DNA of 37,030 bases, from positions 1 through 37,030 of the forward strand of contig CALYOS010000025.1 of assembly GCA_945267035.1 (NCBI GenBank). The letters run 5' to 3'. This document shows, one piece after another, positions 17,634 to 27,829 of the stretch (position 1 is the stretch's first letter; every line of letters starts with the position of its first letter). The notes under the pieces are model-generated. The model made no database searches, was not told the DNA's origin, and worked only from the letters and a program-made list of their open reading frames with translations. The translations under genes were made by a program, and so were the position numbers. The stretch is from an uncultured Neisseriaceae bacterium. Its GTDB lineage: Bacteria > Pseudomonadota > Gammaproteobacteria > Burkholderiales > Neisseriaceae.

Positions 17634-17855
17634 AGGGTATAAAACTAAAGAACCTCCTCAAAATATACATAGTTTTCTTTTAAGATAAATGAGGGAAGCC
17701 TTCTATACTGATTAAGAGCGATTTATTATTGTAGCTGATTGCTTCTTTGCGCTATATCTCGTTAGGGTGCTAAATTAATGCTCACCATCTGCAATCGGAG
17801 TTGACAGGCTCTGTTACTCTTTCATCACACCCTTTACTGTGGAATGTTCAGAATA

Positions 17856-18083
17856 TTAATAATGTGGCGGAATTTCATTAGCAGGATTAAAAGGTTCATT
17901 ACTCTCGCCTCCCTTATCCGGCAGGCGTTGGTAAAGTAGGCGTAATTGTGCCTGTTGTAAATCAAGGGTTTGCTGTATGCGTGCAAGGGTATCGCTCAAG
18001 CTCTGAATGGTTTCTTCCTGAAATGCATTCTGGATTTCCAACTCTTCAACACGTTGCTCAAGTGTGAATAACGCTTCGTTCAT
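17856..18083 (-). CDS. slyX: SlyX family protein
   Basis: This 75-aa coiled-coil protein has the SlyX pattern: LEQRVEELEIQNAFQEETIQ near the start, LRLLYQRL in the middle and the characteristic C-terminal PPHY. The ATG at 18083 is preferred. A GTG four codons upstream is also possible. The molecular role of SlyX is poorly defined. It lies downstream of rpmG, separated by the rpmG terminator, so it probably has its own promoter. Confidence 0.85.
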   Translation of the reverse strand: MNEALFTLEQRVEELEIQNAFQEETIQSLSDTLARIQQTLDLQQAQLRLLYQRLPDKGGESNEPFNPANEIPPHY

Positions 18084-18130
18084 TTTATTGATCACTATAA
18101 AATTAATCTAACTTGTAGCCAATAACAAAA

Positions 18131-18160
18131 AAAACCTGAGCAATGAGCTGCTCAGGTTTT
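18131..18160 (-). terminator. Intrinsic terminator after rpmG
   Basis: A 12-bp stem, AAAACCTGAGCA (18131-18142) with TGCTCAGGTTTT (18149-18160), has a 6-nt loop. On the minus strand the hairpin is followed by a run of T, giving a textbook rho-independent terminator 17 nt after the rpmG stop. Confidence 0.9.
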
Positions 18161-18177
18161 CAAACCAGTAGAAACAA

Positions 18178-18333
18178 TTATTTCAATTTGGTTTCTTTGT
18201 ACAATACATGCTTACGCACAACTGGATCAAATTTTTTAATTTCGAATTTACCAGTCATGGTGCGTTTGTTTTTAGTAGTGGTATAGAAATGACCTGTACC
18301 AGCAGAAGATTCTAGTTTGATTTTATCGCGCAT
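18178..18333 (-). CDS. rpmG: 50S ribosomal protein L33
   Basis: This 51-aa protein begins [20 protein letters not shown] and ends YKETKLK, which is a standard L33. It has no cysteines and is therefore the zinc-independent form. AAGGA lies 9 nt before the ATG. It is 26 nt downstream of rpmB and is co-transcribed with it, ending at the hairpin at 18131-18160. Confidence 0.97.
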   Translation of the reverse strand: MRDKIKLESSAGTGHFYTTTKNKRTMTGKFEIKKFDPVVRKHVLYKETKLK

Positions 18334-18359
18334 TGCTCTGTCCTTAAATCACTATATGA

Positions 18360-18593
18360 TTAAGCTTCACCGCGAGCGCGCAGGTCGGCCAATACTACAT
18401 CGATACCTAATTTGTCGATGGTGCGCAGCGCAGCGTTAGAAACGCGCAGGCGTACCCAACGGTTTTCACTTTCAACCCAAAAACGACGAGATTGCAGATT
18501 AGGCAAGAAACGACGTTTGGTTTTGTTGTTGGCGTGTGACACGTTGTTGCCACTCATCGGGCGCTTACCGGTCACTTTACATACACGTGCCAT
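18360..18593 (-). CDS. rpmB: 50S ribosomal protein L28
   Basis: This 77-aa L28 begins [17 protein letters not shown] and contains RRFLPNLQ and [15 protein letters not shown]. The ATG at 18593 has GGAG at good spacing. An in-frame extension to 18605 is not needed. It is the first gene of the rpmB-rpmG pair. Confidence 0.97.
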   Translation of the reverse strand: MARVCKVTGKRPMSGNNVSHANNKTKRRFLPNLQSRRFWVESENRWVRLRVSNAALRTIDKLGIDVVLADLRARGEA

Positions 18594-18630
18594 GGTTAAC
18601 TCCAAACTTCTAAAATTTCGTAAAACGCGA

Positions 18631-18660
18631 TTTATACCATGAAAAGCAGAATCTATTCAA
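18631..18660 (-). promoter_or_regulatory. Predicted rpmB-rpmG promoter
   Basis: On the minus strand TTGAAT (18655-18660) and TATAAA (18631-18636) are separated by 18 nt, a good sigma-70 match placed about 40 nt before the rpmB start. Confidence 0.55.
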
Positions 18661-18793
18661 GGATTAAATCATTTTGTATGGTCAGACTGTGTGAAAATGT
18701 TGCTGTAATGGTTGCTAACAGCCAGTCCAGAACCGATCCAGCCTCCAATCAGTCTGCTATAAGGGTTGTTTCCTCTACAGATCTGATATCTAT

Positions 18794-18823
18794 CCAGATG
18801 GCAATAAATCCATTGCCATCTGG
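18794..18823 (-). terminator. Hairpin downstream of mtrE
   Basis: CCAGATGGCAAT (18794-18805) pairs with ATTGCCATCTGG (18812-18823) around a 6-nt loop, 11 nt after the mtrE stop. On the minus strand no clear U-run follows, so it may act as a weak terminator or as a 3' end stabiliser. Confidence 0.55.
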
Positions 18824-18834
18824 TTTAGCTATCA

Positions 18835-20304
18835 CTACTGATTACTCACTGTTTCAGCAGCTGTGCTGGTTTGCGCATTTAGGCCACCGCCCAATGCTTT
18901 ATAGATGTCAGCACGGTTTTCCAATAGTGTTTGCTGTATTTGTAATACTGCCTGCTGGGCACTATAGCTATCACGCTCGGCATCCAGTAACTCCAGCGAG
19001 CTGGAAATACCATGTTTATATCGCATCTGAGTCAACTTATAGCGATTGACTTGCGCATGCTCGCCACGCAACTTAGCTTGATATTGCTGTTTAAGCGCAT
19101 CACGCGCCACCAATGCATCAGCAACATCTCGGAAAGCAGCCTGTACGGTCTGCTCATATTGCGCTACAGCAATATTTTTGCGCGCAGTCGCCAGATCCAA
19201 ATTACCTTTATTCTGCCCCCAGGTAAAAATAGGCAGAGTAATTTGTGGAGCAAAACTCCAGGTACGATTCGGTCCGTTAAACAGATGACCTATATCGTTG
19301 CTACCAGAGCCAATGCTGCCTGTTAGGCTGATGCGGGGAAAAAAGGCCGCCCGTGCTGCACCAATATTGGCATTGGCTGACTTCAACGCAAATTCAGCCG
19401 CCCGAACATCTGGACGCTGATACAGAATAGTAGAAGGTAAGCCAACCGGTAATTCAGCATTGACAAACTGCTGGCTTAATGGCGCCGCAGCAGGCAGATT
19501 ATCCGGCAATGGTTTACCCACCAATAATGTTAGCGCATTGTGAGCCTGTTCTTTTGCTTGCTGAGCAGCAGCATAATCTGCTCGCGCAGCTTCAATTTGC
19601 GACACAGCCACATCCACTTCAACCTGTGAGATGACGCCTGCTTTAAATTGCAGATCTGTCAACCGTTTGCTTTCCTCTCGTGATTTCAGCACCCGACTGG
19701 ATAAATCCATCTGAGCCTGCGCAATGCGCTCGTTAAAATAGGCTTTGGCGACGCTGGCAATCAAACTGATTTGAGTGGAATCGCGCACTTGTCTTTGCTG
19801 GAAATATTGATTGAGTGCTGCATCAGACAAACTTTTAACGCGTCCGAACAGATCCAGCTCAAAGGCAGTCACCCCTAGACCAACATTATAGGATTCCGCA
19901 ATGTAGCTGGTCTGGTTGCCGTAAGCATCACGTATAGCACTTAGATCGCGCGCAACACGAGATCGACCACCGTTACCGTTCGCACCCAGCGCTGGTAAAC
20001 GATCGGCACGCGAAATAACATATTGGGCACGAACAGCTTCCACATTTAAAGCGGCGATGCGTAAGTCACGGTTATTATCTAAGGCCAAACCAATGATTTC
20101 TTTCAAGCGCTGGTCAGCAAAATAATCCTCCCAGCCCAAATCTGGAGCGACCACTCTGCCGGCACGCTGATTGTTTACATTGGCATGAGGAAAGTTTTCC
20201 GCCATTTCCACGTTTGGCTGGTGATAGCGCGGAGCCATTGAACAACCAGAGATGGCAGCAGCGATTAACACTGTCAACAAGGAAGGTTTAACTAATTGTT
20301 TCAT
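18835..20304 (-). CDS. mtrE: Outer-membrane efflux channel MtrE (OprM family)
   Basis: This 489-aa outer-membrane factor has a lipoprotein signal (ISGC) and two OEP repeats rich in helical heptads. It forms the trimeric exit duct for the MtrCD pump. [13 protein letters not shown]-type family sequence appears here as [16 protein letters not shown], followed by [16 protein letters not shown] and the second-repeat AFRDVADAL. Its ATG overlaps the mtrD stop (ATGA), so the two are coupled. It ends near a hairpin. Confidence 0.93.
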   Translation of the reverse strand: MKQLVKPSLLTVLIAAAISGCSMAPRYHQPNVEMAENFPHANVNNQRAGRVVAPDLGWEDYFADQRLKEIIGLALDNNRDLRIAALNVEAVRAQYVISRADRLPALGANGNGGRSRVARDLSAIRDAYGNQTSYIAESYNVGLGVTAFELDLFGRVKSLSDAALNQYFQQRQVRDSTQISLIASVAKAYFNERIAQAQMDLSSRVLKSREESKRLTDLQFKAGVISQVEVDVAVSQIEAARADYAAAQQAKEQAHNALTLLVGKPLPDNLPAAAPLSQQFVNAELPVGLPSTILYQRPDVRAAEFALKSANANIGAARAAFFPRISLTGSIGSGSNDIGHLFNGPNRTWSFAPQITLPIFTWGQNKGNLDLATARKNIAVAQYEQTVQAAFRDVADALVARDALKQQYQAKLRGEHAQVNRYKLTQMRYKHGISSSLELLDAERDSYSAQQAVLQIQQTLLENRADIYKALGGGLNAQTSTAAETVSNQ

Positions 20305-23300
20305 GCTTTATCCTCTGAATCCGGCTGATTATGCAGTGGCATGACAGCTGTGCCATCATGATTCACTGCTATGGGCAAATTCTGCTCTTTGTCACCATTT
20401 CCGCTGTTCTTGTGCTTGCTGAACAACGATCTAATGCTGGAATAGAATACTGGCACAAAGAATACCGCCAAACAGGTACCAATTAACATTCCCCATAATA
20501 CGCTGGTACCAATTGCACGCTGACTGGCCGAAGATGCACCACTAGCAAAATACAGTGGAACCACCCCCATAATGAAGGCAATAGATGTCATCAGAATCGG
20601 CCGGAAGCGCAGATGTGCTGCTGCCAATGCGGCTTCAAGCGGAGACTTACCCTGTTCTTGTAGCTCTTTAGCAAACTCAACAATCAAGATGGCATTTTTA
20701 GCACTCAAACCAATCACGGTAATCAGGCCGACTTGGAAGTAAACGTCGTTTTCCATACCGCGCATCCAAGTACCCAATACTACCCCGAGTAAACCCAGTG
20801 GCACCACCAGCATCACTGAAATCGGGATAGACCAGCTTTCATATAATGCGGCCAGACACAAGAATACAGCCAAGAGAGAGAACATATACAAAATAGTAGA
20901 TTGGCTACCCGCATCTTTCTCTTCTTTAGACAAACCAGTCCACTCATAACCAAAACCTTCAGGCAGTTTGCTGGCAATTTGTTCCATTTCCGCCATCGCA
21001 TCACCTGTACTATAGCCAGGTGCCGCATTACCAGTAATAGACATAGCTGTATAACCATTATAACGGATGGTCTGCGCCGGACCAGTTATCCATTGAGTTT
21101 TGATCATACTGGATAACGGCACCATCTTACCCTGTGCATTGGTTACAGTAAGTTTATTTAGATCGTCCTGAGTCATGCGTGATGCGACATCACCCTGCAC
21201 AATCACACGTTGCATACGACCCGCATTTGGAAAGTCATTCACGTAATTTGAACCCAGTGCCGTTCCTAATAAAGTAGCGATATCGCCAAAGGATACACCC
21301 TGTGCGTTGGCCGCATCACGATCAATGTCAATGCGTAATTGAGGCTCGTCCTCCATACCATCTGGACGTACCTGAGTCAGCACTTTGCTTTCACGCGCCA
21401 TACCCAGCAATTGGTTGCGCGCTGCTAGCAAGGCTTCATGCCCTTTACCACCACGATCCTGCAAACGGAAGCTAAATCCGGTACTGGTACCCAATTCAGG
21501 AATAGAAGGAGGTACAACGGCGAAGATATAACCATCTTTCAATGCCTGCATCATGGCGCCGGTAATCCGACCAGCCAACGAGTTAGCGCTGTGCTGCGGT
21601 CCATTGCGTTCAGACCAGTCTTTCAGTACCAAAAAGCTCATACCTACGTTCTGACCCTGACCACTCATACCATAGCCTAAAACAGAAACCATGTTTTTCA
21701 CTTCAGGTTGCTTTAAGGTAAAGTTTTCAACCGTTTTAAAGGTTTCCAACGTACGATGCTCAGTCGCACCGGGAGGCAGCTGAATCAGACCAATAGCATA
21801 ACCCTGATCTTCTTCTGGTAAAAATGATGTCGGCAGTCGGAACATTACTAATAATGCAGCAGCAGTGAGCGCAACATAAATAAAGAAGATGCGTTTACTG
21901 CGATGCAGCAGATAAGAAACTTTGGATTCGTACTTTTTCGTACCACTGGTAAATTTACGGTTAAACCAGCCAAAGAAACCTTTTTTCTCTTCTTCGTGTT
22001 CACTGATTGGCTTAAGCAATGTCGCACACAATGCCGGTGTAAGTGATAACGCCAAAAACGCGGAGAAGAAAATGGCGACTGACATCACCACAGAAAATTG
22101 GCGGTAAATATTACCTGTTGAACCAGAGAAAAACGCCATTGGAATGAATACAGTAATCAAAACCACTGTAATACCCACAACTGCACCAGAAATTTGTCCC
22201 ATGGCCTTTTCGGTAGCGGGTTTAGGTGGAAGTTTTTCATCTGCCATAATACGTTCAACGTTTTCTACCACCACAATAGCATCATCGACCACAATACCGA
22301 TCACCAACACCATGGCAAACATAGTCAGTACGTTGATGGATAAGCCTGTTACATACATCACGCTGAACGCACCCAACAAAGCAATAGGCACCACAATGGT
22401 TGGAATCAAGGTATAGCGAATATTCTGTAAGAATAAAAGCATCACCAGAAACACCAACACTATGGCTTCAACCAATGTATGAACTACTTTCTCAATAGAA
22501 ATACTCACGAAAGTTGAACTATCGTATGGCGCTGACCAGCCCATTCCTGCCGGAAAATACTTCTGTAAATCATTCAGTTTGGCTTTAACCGCATTGGCAG
22601 TAGCCAAAGCATTACCTTTGGTGGTCAACTGAATACCTGCACCTACGGCATCCTTACCATTCAGACGCGCGCTGGTAGAGTAATCTTGTTGCCCCATTTC
22701 TACGCGAGCAACATCTTTCAAGCGCACCATTGACCCATCGGTATTGGCTTTAATAATAATGTTTTCGAACTGCTCAACTGTTTTCAGCTGACCAGGAACC
22801 ACAATCGTTGCTGTAGTCTGAATATTATCCGGTGAAGGCAACGCGCCAAGACTACCTGCAGAAATTTGCTGATTCTGCGCTGCAACAGCAGCATTAACCT
22901 GAGCTGGACTCAAGTTGACACTGCGCAGTTTATCCGCATCCAGCCAGATACGAATTGCGCGTTCGGAACCAAATACGATCACATTACCCACGCCATCAAT
23001 ACGCTGCAATTCAGGTTGAATATTACGTGCTACATAGTCGGCAATATCAGCTGGAGCCAAATTAGGACTATCACTGGTGAACATGGTGAACATCAGGAAG
23101 TTACTGCGTGATTTAGCAATCTGGACACCAGTTTGTTTAACCATTGCCGGTAAACGAGGCTCTGCGCGAGAAAGCGCATTTTGTACGTTCATCTGAGCAA
23201 TGTCATCATCTGTACCTGGGTTGAATGTCAATGTCAGCGTGCCAGTACCATTAGACAAAGACTTGGCTTCCATGTACTCCAAATTTTCCAAACCATTCAT

Positions 23301-23504
23301 CTCACGTTCAATACGTGACAATACGGTATCTTCAATGGTTTGAGCATCTGCACCCGGATAGGATATGGACAATGTGATGGATGGAGGAGCCACGGTCGGA
23401 TATTGTGATATGGGTAATTTGGTAATACACACAATACCGGCAATGATGATGAATAATGCCACCACCCATGCAAAAATCGGTCGGTTAATAAAAAATCGTG
23501 ACAT
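20301..23504 (-). CDS. mtrD: RND multidrug efflux transporter MtrD
   Basis: This 1067-aa inner-membrane HAE1-type RND pump has the same length as the gonococcal MtrD I recall. It has twelve membrane spans and two large periplasmic loops. The N-terminus [14 protein letters not shown] is family-typical. The proton-relay aspartates lie in [16 protein letters not shown], and the partner lysine in [14 protein letters not shown]. It exports hydrophobic drugs, detergents and host peptides through MtrC and MtrE. AAGGA, overlapping the mtrC stop, precedes the ATG. Only 12 nt separate it from mtrC. Confidence 0.95.
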   Translation of the reverse strand: MSRFFINRPIFAWVVALFIIIAGIVCITKLPISQYPTVAPPSITLSISYPGADAQTIEDTVLSRIEREMNGLENLEYMEAKSLSNGTGTLTLTFNPGTDDDIAQMNVQNALSRAEPRLPAMVKQTGVQIAKSRSNFLMFTMFTSDSPNLAPADIADYVARNIQPELQRIDGVGNVIVFGSERAIRIWLDADKLRSVNLSPAQVNAAVAAQNQQISAGSLGALPSPDNIQTTATIVVPGQLKTVEQFENIIIKANTDGSMVRLKDVARVEMGQQDYSTSARLNGKDAVGAGIQLTTKGNALATANAVKAKLNDLQKYFPAGMGWSAPYDSSTFVSISIEKVVHTLVEAIVLVFLVMLLFLQNIRYTLIPTIVVPIALLGAFSVMYVTGLSINVLTMFAMVLVIGIVVDDAIVVVENVERIMADEKLPPKPATEKAMGQISGAVVGITVVLITVFIPMAFFSGSTGNIYRQFSVVMSVAIFFSAFLALSLTPALCATLLKPISEHEEEKKGFFGWFNRKFTSGTKKYESKVSYLLHRSKRIFFIYVALTAAALLVMFRLPTSFLPEEDQGYAIGLIQLPPGATEHRTLETFKTVENFTLKQPEVKNMVSVLGYGMSGQGQNVGMSFLVLKDWSERNGPQHSANSLAGRITGAMMQALKDGYIFAVVPPSIPELGTSTGFSFRLQDRGGKGHEALLAARNQLLGMARESKVLTQVRPDGMEDEPQLRIDIDRDAANAQGVSFGDIATLLGTALGSNYVNDFPNAGRMQRVIVQGDVASRMTQDDLNKLTVTNAQGKMVPLSSMIKTQWITGPAQTIRYNGYTAMSITGNAAPGYSTGDAMAEMEQIASKLPEGFGYEWTGLSKEEKDAGSQSTILYMFSLLAVFLCLAALYESWSIPISVMLVVPLGLLGVVLGTWMRGMENDVYFQVGLITVIGLSAKNAILIVEFAKELQEQGKSPLEAALAAAHLRFRPILMTSIAFIMGVVPLYFASGASSASQRAIGTSVLWGMLIGTCLAVFFVPVFYSSIRSLFSKHKNSGNGDKEQNLPIAVNHDGTAVMPLHNQPDSEDKA

Positions 23505-23516
23505 ATTACTTATTCC

Positions 23517-24761
23517 TTACTTGGCCTGAGAGGCAGAAGCCGTAGCGGCCTGAGTTGCTGATGCAGCAACCGCAGAAGCTGCCTGAGCAGGCGCAGCAGC
23601 TGGTGCATTACCTTTAGCTGGCTGCCAAGGTCGAGTCTGAACCTTTTTCGCACCAGTCAATTGCACCAGAGCCAAACCATCCATGGCCACTTTATCACCA
23701 GCACGTAAACCATCGGTAATGATCCAGTTGGTGCCTTTTTGCTGGGCAATAGTAACTTTACGAACGTCCAGTGAGCCATCAGCTTTCACTACAGTCACGG
23801 TATCGCTGTTTGCTCCACGGGTCACCGCTTCTTGTGGAATTACAACAGCATTTTGAATTTCAGCTTGAGGGATTTCTACGCGCACAAATTGACCTGGTAA
23901 CAACATATCATTGTCATTAGGGATTTCAGCACGTACTTTAACTTCACCAGTTCCCTCATCAACGGTCATATCGGTAAACAGCAAGCGCCCTTTCTGCGGG
24001 TATTCACTGCCATCATCCAATTTAATTGCAACTTCTATGGCACCATCCAACGTTTTCAACTTGCCGGTCGCAATGCCCTGACGAATTTTCATAGCCTGTG
24101 CAGCAGTTTGAGTCAGATCCACATATAAAGTATGTGTTTGCTGAATCAATGCCAATTGCGTTACTTCATTTTGCCCCACCAGCGCACCTTCTGTTACCAG
24201 TGCTTTACCAATACGACCAGAAATCGGTGCGCGTACATAAGCATAGCCAACATTAATCTGCGCTGATTTAATGGCAGCCTGCGCACTTTGAATCTGCGCA
24301 TGTGCCAGGCGCTGTTGAGCTATCGCCTGATCAAATTCCTGCTTACTGATGGCATCTGCTGCCACCAGAGGACGGTAGCGCATTACATCGGCATCTGCTT
24401 TAGCGGCATTGGCTCGAGCAGTAGCCAAACTGGCTTGAGCCGATTGAAGAGACGCAACATAGGGTGCATTATCAATTTGAAATAGTGGCTGCCCTTCTTT
24501 AACATAACTTCCTTCCACAAACAGGCGTTTCAACAGCACACCAGCCACCCGAGCACGTACTTGTGATTCACGAATCGGTTTTAATCGACCAGTTAATTCA
24601 GAGTCTACCGTCACTGTTGTCGGGTTTACCGTCATGACACTTACCATAGGAGGCTGCTGTGCATGTCCTTCTTGTTTTTTGCCACATGCAGCCATGGCCA
24701 GCGCACTAGCCAGCACTATAGCGCTGATGCGCCATTTATTTGTTTTTCGATCCGTTCCCAT
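23517..24761 (-). CDS. mtrC: Efflux periplasmic adaptor lipoprotein MtrC
   Basis: This 414-aa membrane-fusion lipoprotein has a signal ending in lipobox MAAC. It has the usual lipoyl/hairpin/beta-barrel order: GRLKPIRESQVRARVAGVL, then helical Ala/Gln-rich hairpin, then YVRAPISGRIGK, and a C-terminal Ala-rich tail. ATG at 24761 is chosen because GAGG sits 6 nt upstream. A GTG at 24767 overlaps that ribosome site. It bridges MtrD and MtrE. Confidence 0.93.
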   Translation of the reverse strand: MGTDRKTNKWRISAIVLASALAMAACGKKQEGHAQQPPMVSVMTVNPTTVTVDSELTGRLKPIRESQVRARVAGVLLKRLFVEGSYVKEGQPLFQIDNAPYVASLQSAQASLATARANAAKADADVMRYRPLVAADAISKQEFDQAIAQQRLAHAQIQSAQAAIKSAQINVGYAYVRAPISGRIGKALVTEGALVGQNEVTQLALIQQTHTLYVDLTQTAAQAMKIRQGIATGKLKTLDGAIEVAIKLDDGSEYPQKGRLLFTDMTVDEGTGEVKVRAEIPNDNDMLLPGQFVRVEIPQAEIQNAVVIPQEAVTRGANSDTVTVVKADGSLDVRKVTIAQQKGTNWIITDGLRAGDKVAMDGLALVQLTGAKKVQTRPWQPAKGNAPAAAPAQAASAVAASATQAATASASQAK

Positions 24762-24767
24762 ACTCAC

Positions 24768-25066
24768 CTCAATATGCGCATATACTAAAATTTAGTTAAA
24801 TCTTTACACACTTCTAAATTAAAACCGTGACACAAATAGCGCCTGCGTCAACACTCTCTTTTCTAAATAAAAAATATTAAACAAAGAGATATGTAACGAC
24901 AGACGATTTAGAAAATTACTTTACGCTGCGCATTATACATGCAACAATGTATGTAAACCAAGCATAATCTATTTTTTCTCAAACCATTGTAATCAAAATA
25001 TACAACTTTATTCGATTTTAATATCGACTTTGCCTAATTTAATACATACATCTATGGACAGTAAAC
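24768..25066. promoter_or_regulatory. mtrC-mtrR divergent regulatory region with palindromic operator
   Basis: On the minus strand a perfect -10 TATAAT (24932-24937) and a weak -35 TTGGTT (24956-24961), 18 nt apart, point to mtrC. The palindrome TACAT-GCAACA-ATGTA plus TGTA fills 24936-24955, between and overlapping them, as expected for a TetR/AcrR-type operator. A second half-site TACATACAT lies at 25043-25051, 15 nt before the mtrR start. The predicted mtrC leader is long (about 160 nt). A 12-bp palindrome ATATGCGCATAT (24772-24783) sits next to the mtrC ribosome site. Confidence 0.65.
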
Positions 25067-25708
25067 ATGCGTAAAACAAAAGAAGAAGCCCAACAAACCA
25101 AAGAAGCTTTGATGGCTGCTGCTTTGGAAGTGTTTTATCAGCGGGGAGTCAGCCGGGCATCTTTGCAGGAAATAGCGACGGCAGCCGGCGTAACCCGAGG
25201 CGCCTTATACTGGCATTTTAAAAACAAGGAAGACCTGTTTGATGCATTATTTCAACAGGTTTTCAGTCAAGTCAGTACCCAGTTAAAACACGATATTGAC
25301 ACCAGCTCACCCAGTGCACTGAATAATATGATGCAGGCGTTGGAACAGATGTTTTTTCGCATGTCTACCGATGAGAGTTATAGAAAGTTCTGCTACATCC
25401 TACACTTAAATTGTGAACACACCGCAGACAATCAGGCCATCGTCAAGCTGTTGCAAAAATACCAAAACTTGTGGTGGCAAAATCTGTGTGCTGTTTTCCA
25501 GATGAGTTGCCAGCAAGATATTTTGCCGCAGGATTTTGATATCAAACAGGCAGCGTTGTACTTCCAGTCACTATTTTTAGGGTTGACGACATTGTGGCTC
25601 AGTAATTCACTGGAACTTGATATCAATAAAATTGCGCCGAATTTCATCAACATTGCGCTGGAATCACTGCGTCACAATCCCAGACTACGCAAAAACCGTG
25701 ATGAATAA
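25067..25708 (+). CDS. mtrR: TetR-family repressor MtrR
   Basis: This 213-aa regulator is divergently transcribed from mtrCDE. The N-terminal helix-turn-helix region reads LQEIATAAGVTRGALYWHF, followed by KNKEDLFDALF, as in AcrR/MtrR repressors. The C-terminal half is the helical ligand-binding domain. It probably binds the palindrome at 24936-24955 to repress mtrCDE, and perhaps autoregulates through the half-site near its own start. Confidence 0.92.
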   Translation: MRKTKEEAQQTKEALMAAALEVFYQRGVSRASLQEIATAAGVTRGALYWHFKNKEDLFDALFQQVFSQVSTQLKHDIDTSSPSALNNMMQALEQMFFRMSTDESYRKFCYILHLNCEHTADNQAIVKLLQKYQNLWWQNLCAVFQMSCQQDILPQDFDIKQAALYFQSLFLGLTTLWLSNSLELDINKIAPNFINIALESLRHNPRLRKNRDE

Positions 25709-25867
25709 TGCAAAAGATCGATCAACCTGCCTACTTTTTAACCATGGGATCCAAGAAAATGACCTTATCCTAATTAAACCCAATATAAAGAATCCTGCCT
25801 GACAAAATTCAATGCAGTGATCAACCAATACCTAACCATCAGGGGCCCTTAGAGTGGCAATGGTTAT

Positions 25868-26323
25868 TTAATTATCTTCTCGCACCCGCAACAGCATCAC
25901 CGGAATATCTGACTGTCTTAAAACCCCTTCAGCGACTGATCCCATCAGCACATGCATAAATCCACTGAAACCATGCGTGCCCATCACCACCAGATCCACA
26001 TGGTGTTCAGTCGCTTCACGAATAAGTAAATCAGCAATCTTATCACCGGCACTTTCAATTACAGCTATTTCATATTGCAATGACGACTGTTCTAAAAGCG
26101 CCTGCGCTTCTCGCACGCCCTTTTCTCCCGCTGCATTCACTGCTTTACGGACTTCTTCAGAAGGCATCGCGCCCACACCACCCCAACTAAATTGCGCCAA
26201 ATCTACCACATTCACTACACGGATTACCGAGTGACAAAGTTTCGCCAGCATAATCGCTTCTTGCAATGCCCTCTTGGCGGCTGCACTTTCATCTACCGGT
26301 ACCATAATTTTGTGATACATCAT
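25868..26323 (-). CDS. Universal stress protein (UspA family)
   Basis: This 151-aa cytoplasmic protein has a start of MVPVDES type and the C-terminal nucleotide-binding motif MGTHGFSGFMHVLMGSV, i.e. G-x2-G-x9-G-S, as in ATP-binding Usp proteins. The first of two adjacent ATGs is used, with AGGAG 5 nt before it. It is a single-domain member, and the specific stress role is unknown. Confidence 0.93.
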   Translation of the reverse strand: MMYHKIMVPVDESAAAKRALQEAIMLAKLCHSVIRVVNVVDLAQFSWGGVGAMPSEEVRKAVNAAGEKGVREAQALLEQSSLQYEIAVIESAGDKIADLLIREATEHHVDLVVMGTHGFSGFMHVLMGSVAEGVLRQSDIPVMLLRVREDN

Positions 26324-26496
26324 TATTCTCCTGATTTATCTCGCCACAAATAAGCAGATAACAACAATGAAAACAGCTAGTTAAAATAAATAAAACAGGC
26401 TAAGCTTAGCACAAAACTACCGCCGTCAACATGAACGTACAAACCAATACCTAAAAAAACTGCTACCATAACAATCCAGCTTATTAGGAATGCAAT

Positions 26497-26928
26497 ATGA
26501 GCCGCCTACACATTCAGCCTAGCGATAAATGGCATTTTCACACTGAAATCAGTGTGCAGATTGGAGATATTAATTATGGTAACCATCTGGCCAATGATGC
26601 AATTTTACGCCTTTGTCATGAAGCACGGTTACAGCTACTGACCAGCATGGGTTATAGCGAGATGGATGTAGAAGGGGTAGGTCTAATCATGGTGGATGCT
26701 GCGATTGAATTCAAACGTCAGGCATTTTATGGCGATAAACTTCATTTCAGCTTAGCCATTACTGATCTGAGTAAGACCGGATTTGTATTAAATTATCGTA
26801 TTCAGCGCTTAAGCGATCAGGTTGACATAGCTCTGGTTAACACCGGAATGGCCTTCTATAACTATCAGCGTCAGCGTATTAGTCGCACCCCGGAAAATTT
26901 TCTGCAACACCTAAACCAGAGTATCTAA
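26497..26928 (+). CDS. 4HBT/hotdog-fold acyl-CoA thioesterase family protein
   Basis: This 143-aa protein has the conserved GDINYGNHLANDAILRL segment carrying the active-site region of the hotdog thioesterases, followed by HEARLQLL. It probably hydrolyses an acyl-CoA. AGGA lies upstream of the ATG. Its stop is one base before the xerC start, so the two form an operon, although the functional link is unclear. Confidence 0.85.
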   Translation: MSRLHIQPSDKWHFHTEISVQIGDINYGNHLANDAILRLCHEARLQLLTSMGYSEMDVEGVGLIMVDAAIEFKRQAFYGDKLHFSLAITDLSKTGFVLNYRIQRLSDQVDIALVNTGMAFYNYQRQRISRTPENFLQHLNQSI

Positions 26929-26929
26929 A

Positions 26930-27826
26930 ATGCCATCAAACCTTAACTGGACTTTATGGACAGAGTTCTTACAACATTTGCGTCATCGTGGTCTATCTCC
27001 CTTAACTCTTGATGCCTATGAACGTGATCTACAGCAATTGGCTCAACTATTACCTGATCAGCTCAACTCCAGCCAAATAACTCGATTACATCTTGTTGGT
27101 GCTTTAAAAAAATTGAGTGGACGCGGCGATAAGCCAGCATCATTGGCGCGTAAACTCAGTACATGGCGCGCCTATTTTTCATTTCTGCAGCAGCATGGAC
27201 AAATTAGCAGCAATCCTGCTTCAAATATCAAGGCACCTAAAGCAGGGGCTCGACTGCCCAAAGCCGTACCAGCTGAAAAACTCAATCAAGCCTTTGATCA
27301 TCCCGTCGCGAACACCCCCTTATCCATACGAGATCAGGCTATATTTGAATTACTTTATGGCAGCGGTCTGCGCCTCAGTGAACTGGTACAACTTGATCTG
27401 CAACACCTTATGCTCGACGAAAACTGGGTACACGTTAGTGGTAAAGGCAATAAACAGCGACAAGTACCCTTAGGGAGTAAATCTGTGGCGGCACTTCGTC
27501 GCTATTTGCCTCAACGCATTGCAATTCCCGGTGAAAATGCCGTTTTTACCAGCCGATTAGGCACCCGCCTAACCGCCCGCCAAATTCAGAACCGGCTCAA
27601 TGTCTGGTCTATTACACAAAACAGCGATCGTCATCTATCGCCGCATATGCTGCGTCACAGCTTTGCCAGCCATGTATTACAAAATGCGCATGATATTCGC
27701 GCAGTGCAAGAACTACTGGGGCATAAATCCATCAGCACCACTCAACAATACACCAAACTGGATTTTAATCATTTAGCGCAGATTTACGATGATACCCATC
27801 CACGGGCAAAACGGCGAGATAAATAA
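26930..27826 (+). CDS. xerC: Tyrosine recombinase XerC
   Basis: This 298-aa site-specific recombinase resolves chromosome dimers at dif with XerD. The catalytic residues are all present: R148 (SGLRLSEL), K172 (GKGNKQR), H239 and R242 (PHMLRHSF), H265 (LGHKS) and nucleophile Y274. The ending LDFNHLAQIYDDTHPRAKR is characteristic of XerC rather than XerD. The N-terminal SAM-like core-binding domain is complete. Confidence 0.94.
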   Translation: MPSNLNWTLWTEFLQHLRHRGLSPLTLDAYERDLQQLAQLLPDQLNSSQITRLHLVGALKKLSGRGDKPASLARKLSTWRAYFSFLQQHGQISSNPASNIKAPKAGARLPKAVPAEKLNQAFDHPVANTPLSIRDQAIFELLYGSGLRLSELVQLDLQHLMLDENWVHVSGKGNKQRQVPLGSKSVAALRRYLPQRIAIPGENAVFTSRLGTRLTARQIQNRLNVWSITQNSDRHLSPHMLRHSFASHVLQNAHDIRAVQELLGHKSISTTQQYTKLDFNHLAQIYDDTHPRAKRRDK

Positions 27827-27829
27827 TGG

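Noticed and set aside
26930-27826. XerC as an integrase of a mobile element
   Set aside because: Its full-length, XerC-specific C-terminus and operon with a housekeeping thioesterase indicate the chromosomal dimer-resolution recombinase.
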